A DNA stretch of 64,000 bases from Polyangium sp. 15x6. GTDB lineage: Bacteria; Myxococcota_A; Polyangia; Polyangiales; Polyangiaceae. A program made the position numbers and the translations under genes. Shown here piece after piece: positions 60,189-64,000 of the stretch (position 1 is its first letter; the number at the start of each line of letters is the position of its first letter). Location of the stretch: contig NZ_JASBQE010000060.1 in assembly GCF_029960785.1 (NCBI RefSeq), forward strand, positions 1-64,000. The letters run 5' to 3'. The notes under the pieces were generated by a model, which did not search any database, had not been told where the DNA came from, and worked only from the letters and a program-made list of their open reading frames with translations.

Positions 60189-60217
60189 TTGACATGATGG
60201 CCGTCATATGACATCTA
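60189..60217 (+). promoter_or_regulatory. Candidate promoter of the TetR gene
   Basis: TTGACA at 60189-60194 is a perfect -35 box; 17 bases later is CATCTA at 60212-60217, a weak -10 box. The start ATG at 60224 is only a few bases further, implying a very short leader. The promoter overlaps operator copy 2 entirely, as expected for autoregulation. Confidence 0.5.
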
Positions 60218-60221
60218 TCAT
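60194..60221. promoter_or_regulatory. Operator copy 2 at the TetR gene
   Basis: ATGAT-N5-TCATATGA-N5-ATCAT palindrome centred between 60207 and 60208; 12 of 15 positions are symmetric if the flanking C and G are counted. It has the same core (TCATATGA) and arm spacing as the site at 60092-60119 and abuts the start codon at 60224. It is very likely a binding site of the adjacent TetR protein. Confidence 0.75.
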
Positions 60222-60223
60222 GC

Positions 60224-60841
60224 ATGAAGAAGGAGCCCCTCTCCAAGGCCGAGCGCTGGGAGCGCACGCACGAGACGCTGCGGCTCACGGCGGCGCGGCT
60301 CTTGCGCACGCGAGGCCTCAGGCTGCCCTCGGTGGCCGACGTCATGAAGGGCGCGAAGCTCACGGTCGGCGGCTTTTACGGGCACTGGGAGAGCAAGGAG
60401 GCGCTCTTCGAGGAAGCCCTGCGCGACGCGCTGCGGAACAACTGGTCCGAGCTCGTGCAGCAATCGCGCGGGGAGACGGCGAAGGAGCGGCTCACCTGGA
60501 TCCTGCGCCGTTACCTCTCCCGCTCGCACCGTGACAACCCCGAGGCCGGCTGCCCACTGCCCGCCTCGCTGAGCGACATCTCCATGCTCGGCGCGCCTTA
60601 TCAGAAGGCGTTCGCCGAGGAGGTCGAGTCGCTCGCCGCGGAGCTCGCCGAGGTGGCCGGGCCGATCGGCGGCAAGCAGCTCGTGCTCGGGCTCTTCGCC
60701 TTGATGGTCGGCGGCCTGAGCCTCGCCCGCGCCACGGAGGGGACGCCGCTCTCGGACGCCATTCTCACCGCGAGCCGCGCGCTCGCCTACGCCGCCCTCG
60801 ATCGCGCCGAGCAAAAGGCCTCGGAGAAGGACGAATCATGA
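60224..60841 (+). CDS. TetR-family transcriptional regulator
   Basis: 205 residues. The N-terminal helix-turn-helix is recognisable (ERTHETLRLTAARLLRTRGL, LPSVADVMKGAKLTVGGFYG, HWESKEALFEEAL), and the C-terminal ligand domain resembles those of acyl-CoA- or fatty-acid-responsive regulators (AGCPLPASLSDISML, GGKQLVLGLFALMVGGLSLA). It overlaps the thioesterase gene by 4 bases and is divergent from a thiolase gene with matched 28-base operators on both sides. It probably represses both directions and responds to an acyl-CoA; the effector is inferred. Confidence 0.92.
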   Translation: MKKEPLSKAERWERTHETLRLTAARLLRTRGLRLPSVADVMKGAKLTVGGFYGHWESKEALFEEALRDALRNNWSELVQQSRGETAKERLTWILRRYLSRSHRDNPEAGCPLPASLSDISMLGAPYQKAFAEEVESLAAELAEVAGPIGGKQLVLGLFALMVGGLSLARATEGTPLSDAILTASRALAYAALDRAEQKASEKDES

Positions 60842-61290
60842 CGACGACCGAAGAGACCCCCTGGATGAAGAAGATGCGGGCGATCCTGAAGGGCGCCGAG
60901 CCGCCGCCGATCGCCAAGCTGATCGGCTTCGAGCTCGTCGACGTGGGCCCAGGCTCGGCGATCTTCACGCTGGTCGGCGATCCGAGCAAGCACGCGAATC
61001 CGATGGGCACGATGCACGGCGGCGTGCTGGTCGATCTCGGCGACGCCGCGATGGGCTTCGCCATGGCGAGCACGCTCGGGGAGGGCGAGAGCTTCACGAC
61101 GGTGGAGCTCAAAGCGAATTATTTCAAGCCCGTATGGAAAGCGCGGCTGCGCGCCGAGGCGCGGATGGTGAAGCGGTCGCGGTCGCTCGGGTACATCGAA
61201 TGCGACATCGTCGACGAGGAGAAGGCGCTCGTCTGCCGGCTGGCCAGCACGTGCATGGTGCTGCGCGGCGAAGCGGCTCAGGGTCGCTGA
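60838..61290 (+). CDS. PaaI-type hotdog thioesterase
   Basis: 150 residues. The start overlaps the TetR stop by 4 bases. The hotdog pattern of PaaI enzymes is present: FELVDVGPGSAIFTLVGDPS, HANPMGTMHGGVLVDLGDAA (the HGG motif with the catalytic Asp in DLGDAA), TTVELKANYFKPVW and LGYIECDIVDEEKALVCRLA. It hydrolyses short or aromatic acyl-CoA thioesters. Co-transcription with the TetR gene and common operators with the thiolase suggest a role in the same acyl-CoA pathway. Confidence 0.9.
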   Translation: MTTTEETPWMKKMRAILKGAEPPPIAKLIGFELVDVGPGSAIFTLVGDPSKHANPMGTMHGGVLVDLGDAAMGFAMASTLGEGESFTTVELKANYFKPVWKARLRAEARMVKRSRSLGYIECDIVDEEKALVCRLASTCMVLRGEAAQGR

Positions 61291-61312
61291 TCCGATCCGC
61301 TCGCCGGGCCAC

Positions 61313-62257
61313 CTATTGGCATCCGATGCGGGTCGTGGCGAGGGCGACGTCGTCGAACCAGAGATTCATGTCCTGGCCGGCATAACTCTCCCATCCGAGC
61401 TTCAGGTCCGTGACCTTCGGCTTCCAGTTCGGCTTCTGCGTGAGCCATTGCTGGTCCACGTCGGGCGTCGGGGTCCCGTCGATCACGAGGCCCGGGACCT
61501 CGGCGCCGTCGACCCAGGTCCGGATCGCGCCCGCGGCGCCGTCGACCTGGAATTCGATGCAGCGCCATTGATCGGCCGTGAGCGCGACGCTCATTCCGAT
61601 GCCCGTGGGGCTGAGCGAGGGCAAGGTCGCGTCGTCGGATTCGCGGTTCCACATGAGGATCTTGCTCTGGCCGCCCATGCGGAGATCCTTGGGGCCGTCG
61701 TTCTCGTCGCGCATGGCCATGAACGTCGTGTGGCCGTCGCCCTGCGCGGCCGACATGCGCAGGTAGAAGCGGCCATAGACCACGTCGCCGAGCTCCGCGA
61801 ACGCCGCGGTATGCGCGATGAAGACGTGATTGCAATAACCGCCCTTGCCCGTCACGAGCACGGAGTTCTTGCCGCTGTGCGCCTGGGTCGCGTCGACGGC
61901 GGCCGTGCCGGTGCCCGTGCAGTTCGGCATGACGACCGCCCAGCGCGTCGGATCGGGCGCTTCGCCCGCCGTGGCGGCCTCGAAATCGTCGCAAAGAGGC
62001 AGATTCGAGCAATCGAACGACGCGCCGCCGGCGCCGCCGGCGCCGCCCGTGCCGCCCGATCCGCCGCTCGCGGAGCTCGAGCTCGACGCGGACATGCCGC
62101 CCGCCCCGCCCTGCCCTCCGCTGCCGCCCTGCCCGCCGCTGCCAGCCTGGCCACCGCCGCCCGCGCCGGTTCCACTTGCCCCTTCGTCGCAGGCGACGAC
62201 CGGGATGGAGAGGACGAGGAGCATGAATACGTGAGGAAGCATCGTTCGTAGGTTCAT
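61313..62257 (-). CDS. Lipoprotein with Gly-rich linker and concanavalin-like domain
   Basis: 314 residues with lipobox VVAC (Cys23) and a Gly/Gln/Ser linker (GGQAGSGGQGGSGG, SASSSSSASGG). The rest has one Cys near FDCSNLPLCDDFE and a beta-sandwich style sequence (AHSGKNSVLVTGKGGYCNHV, VYGRFYLRMSAAQGDGHTTF, MRDENDGPKDLRMGGQSKIL, QWRCIEFQVDGAAGAIRTWV) typical of the concanavalin A-like lectin/glucanase or polysaccharide-lyase-type proteins frequent in Polyangium relatives. The Trp residues would suit carbohydrate binding. No catalytic residues recognised. Confidence 0.85.
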   Translation of the reverse strand: MNLRTMLPHVFMLLVLSIPVVACDEGASGTGAGGGGQAGSGGQGGSGGQGGAGGMSASSSSSASGGSGGTGGAGGAGGASFDCSNLPLCDDFEAATAGEAPDPTRWAVVMPNCTGTGTAAVDATQAHSGKNSVLVTGKGGYCNHVFIAHTAAFAELGDVVYGRFYLRMSAAQGDGHTTFMAMRDENDGPKDLRMGGQSKILMWNRESDDATLPSLSPTGIGMSVALTADQWRCIEFQVDGAAGAIRTWVDGAEVPGLVIDGTPTPDVDQQWLTQKPNWKPKVTDLKLGWESYAGQDMNLWFDDVALATTRIGCQ

Positions 62258-62358
62258 CAGGGCTGCCTACCAGGGTTTCCCCGAGCAAGCGAGGCCGCCG
62301 GACGTACTGAACATTTGCTCATTGCCAACGGTAGGACCGTCGTTTACCTTGGCCCGGC

Positions 62359-63774
62359 TTGATCGGCGAAACCCTGGGCCAGAAGTACAAGCTCCTTTCC
62401 CTGCTCGGACGAGGGGGGATGGGCGCCGTTTACGAAGCCGCGCACACCGAGACGGGCGCGCGGGTCGCCGTGAAGGTGCTCCATCACCACCTCGCCGAAG
62501 GGGAAGGGCTGCGTCGCTTTCGTCGGGAAGCACAGGCGGTTTCGCGGATCCAGAGCCCGCACATCGTCCGCATCCTCGATACCGGGACCGACGAGCCGAG
62601 CAAAAACCTTTATTTCGTGACCGAGCTGCTCGAAGGCGAGGATCTGCAGCGGCTCATCGACCGGATCGGCACGCTTTCGCTGCGCGGCGCCCTCGGTATC
62701 GCGAGCCAGGTCCTCCGCGGGCTCGCCGCCGCCCACGCGGCGCGCGTGGTGCATCGCGACATCAAGCCGGCAAACCTCTTTCTCGCTCGCGAACCGAATG
62801 GCGCGCTGACGGTCAAGATCCTCGATTTCGGTATCGCGAAGGTCCGCGCCGAGCCGCTCGGCCTCGGGCAGACGACGGACCTGACGGCCACGGGAAACCT
62901 GCTCGGCTCGCCGCTCTACATGTCGCCCGAGCAGGTGCAAAACAGCCGCGATGTGGATCATCGGACGGATCTGTGGTCGCTCGGGTGCGTGCTGTATGCG
63001 GCGCTCGCCGGACGGGCGCCCCATCAGCATCTTTCGTCGATCGGGCAGCTGCTCGTGGCCATTTGCGTGACGCCGGCGAGGTCGCTCGTGGATGTCGCGC
63101 CGTGGGTGCCGGCCGATGTGGCCGCGGTCGTCGAGCGCGCGCTCGCGATTGCCGCGGAATCACGGCCCCAGAGCGCCGAGGAGATGCTGTCGGAGCTCGC
63201 GAGATTCGTTTCGCCCGGCGAGACGCTGCGGGAGGATTGGCTGGCGACGGGAGACCGAGCCCGCGGGGTCGTGGGTTCGAGCACGCCGCCGAGCCCGCCT
63301 TCGTCGATGTCGACGCCGCGGTTCGTCGTGCCGCCCTCGTCGGAGCGGCCGATTCGCGGGGACGAGCCGACGGCATGGGCGGGATCGTTCACGGAGACGG
63401 CGCCCTCGGAGGGGCCGCGGTCGGCCGCGCGATCGGCGGTGCCAAAACTCCCGACGCGCGTGGCCGGGCGGCACGTGACCGTGGATCCACGCCGATTCCT
63501 TGGAGAGCAAAGCGAGCTCTGGACGTTCTCGCTCGACGTGCACACGCACCTGTCGAGCCTGATCGCGCGGATCTGGAAGGCATTACGCCGCGCGGGCGCG
63601 AAGGTGCCTCCGATGACGTACGGGACCGAATGGATCCTGTTCGAGCCGCGGACGAAGCGGTTCGTCGAGGACGACCCATGCGAGGGCGGAGAACGTTTGT
63701 CCCTGGAGGCGGCGGGGATCCGGCCAGGGGCGGTGCTCTGGGTGATGATGCCCGCGGAGCGCGGGACGGCCTGA
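62359..63774 (+). CDS. Eukaryotic-type serine/threonine protein kinase
   Basis: 471 residues from a TTG at 62359. Catalytic landmarks: glycine loop LGRGGMGAVYEA, Lys39 in VAVKVL, HRD (132-134) in VVHRDIKPANLFL, DFG (Asp156) in ILDFGIAKV, SPLYMSPEQ (APE-type) and the later DHRTDLWSLGCVLY. No membrane helix or PASTA repeat is present, so it is cytoplasmic. Residues ~300-360 are a Ser/Pro/Arg linker and the last ~80 form a small domain (LWTFSLDVHTHLSSLIARIW, PRTKRFVEDDPCEGGERLSL) of unknown role. Myxobacteria have many such kinases that control development; the substrate is unknown. Confidence 0.93.
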   Translation: MIGETLGQKYKLLSLLGRGGMGAVYEAAHTETGARVAVKVLHHHLAEGEGLRRFRREAQAVSRIQSPHIVRILDTGTDEPSKNLYFVTELLEGEDLQRLIDRIGTLSLRGALGIASQVLRGLAAAHAARVVHRDIKPANLFLAREPNGALTVKILDFGIAKVRAEPLGLGQTTDLTATGNLLGSPLYMSPEQVQNSRDVDHRTDLWSLGCVLYAALAGRAPHQHLSSIGQLLVAICVTPARSLVDVAPWVPADVAAVVERALAIAAESRPQSAEEMLSELARFVSPGETLREDWLATGDRARGVVGSSTPPSPPSSMSTPRFVVPPSSERPIRGDEPTAWAGSFTETAPSEGPRSAARSAVPKLPTRVAGRHVTVDPRRFLGEQSELWTFSLDVHTHLSSLIARIWKALRRAGAKVPPMTYGTEWILFEPRTKRFVEDDPCEGGERLSLEAAGIRPGAVLWVMMPAERGTA

Positions 63775-63939
63775 TCAGAAAGCCCGCTCGTCCCGTGCTG
63801 TCCCCGGCGGGAGCACGGCCTCCTCGGCGAGCGCTCCCTGCTTGGTTCCTCGCTCCGAAGTCCCCATGCGTCGAGGCCACGAAAAAACGTCCGAGGCGCG
63901 CGGTGCTCGGTCGTGGGGGCCGTGCTACCGCTGTCCCGC

Positions 63940-64000
63940 GTGAGTAAGCCCCGCGATATCGTCGTCGCCACGCACGGCCACTGCTTCGACGGCATGGCGA
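63940..64000 (+). CDS. First codons of a probable DHH-family phosphoesterase (partial)
   Basis: A GTG at 63940 opens a frame reading MSKPRDIVVATHGHCFDGMA before the window ends. The HGHCFDGMA segment resembles the first metal motif of DHH-family phosphoesterases of the kind annotated in myxobacteria. Only 20 residues are visible, so the identity is tentative. The preceding ~160 bases after the kinase stop hold no gene I can support and would be its promoter region. Confidence 0.5.
   Translation, partial: MSKPRDIVVATHGHCFDGMA

Overview
The window is GC-rich (about 70%) bacterial DNA that looks like a myxobacterium of the Polyangiaceae type (Sorangium/Polyangium relatives). The reasons are two proteins with MYXO-CTERM-like tails (Cys-containing motif, one membrane helix, Arg-rich end), many lipoproteins with Gly/Ser-rich linkers after the lipobox, an 'Ala-Pro-Ser linker plus small domain' protein end at the left edge, a eukaryotic-type Ser/Thr kinase, and frequent GTG/TTG starts. 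I saw no tRNA, rRNA, CRISPR array or intact insertion sequence.

Layout. 1-3543: tail of an unknown protein, a clear terminator, then aldehyde dehydrogenase, surE and apt. 3549-3890: an imperfect inverted repeat with nested hairpins between convergent genes. 3900-7096 (minus): ndk, a kinase-like ATPase remnant, dapD, dapE. 7266-12061: phoB, phoR and a Tat-exported PhoD phosphatase. 12073-22095: accessory stretch with a lipoprotein, a 1,703-residue nuclease-STAND NTPase-repeat protein that looks like an antiphage NLR/Avs-type defence gene, a lipoprotein toxin-like gene with an overlapping immunity-like gene, and a coiled-coil protein. 22155-24961: Pho box, fused PstC-PstA permease, pstB, phoU. 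The phosphate-starvation genes therefore flank the accessory stretch.

24995-38364: surface and secreted proteins (MYXO-CTERM protein, lipoproteins, beta-propeller/serine hydrolase, FG-GAP lipoprotein, SH3b protein, VanW protein), a decayed RibD-C/dihydrofolate-reductase-like gene, and an operon of FemAB-like acyltransferase, ATP-grasp ligase and metallophosphoesterase.

38822-45387: probably the most unusual metabolic region. A membrane adenylate cyclase overlaps a class I isoprenoid/terpene synthase gene. A DxDD class II terpene-cyclase-like gene converges on it. Upstream of the cyclase is a small Os1348/NHLP-type peptide gene, and divergent from that are a PqqD-like/M50 membrane protease and a cyclic-nucleotide-binding protein. 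Together they suggest an undescribed terpene and/or RiPP-like system linked to cAMP.

45392-64000: CPBP protease, orphan ModA, a respiratory/redox surface set (dihaem-type lipoprotein, copper monooxygenase-fold lipoprotein, pentahaem MYXO-CTERM cytochrome), VWA and Cys-rich proteins, a LivJ-type binding protein, a TPR membrane protein, a homocysteine methyltransferase, and a TetR-controlled thiolase/thioesterase locus with two matching operators. The window ends with a Ser/Thr kinase and the first codons of a probable DHH-type phosphoesterase.
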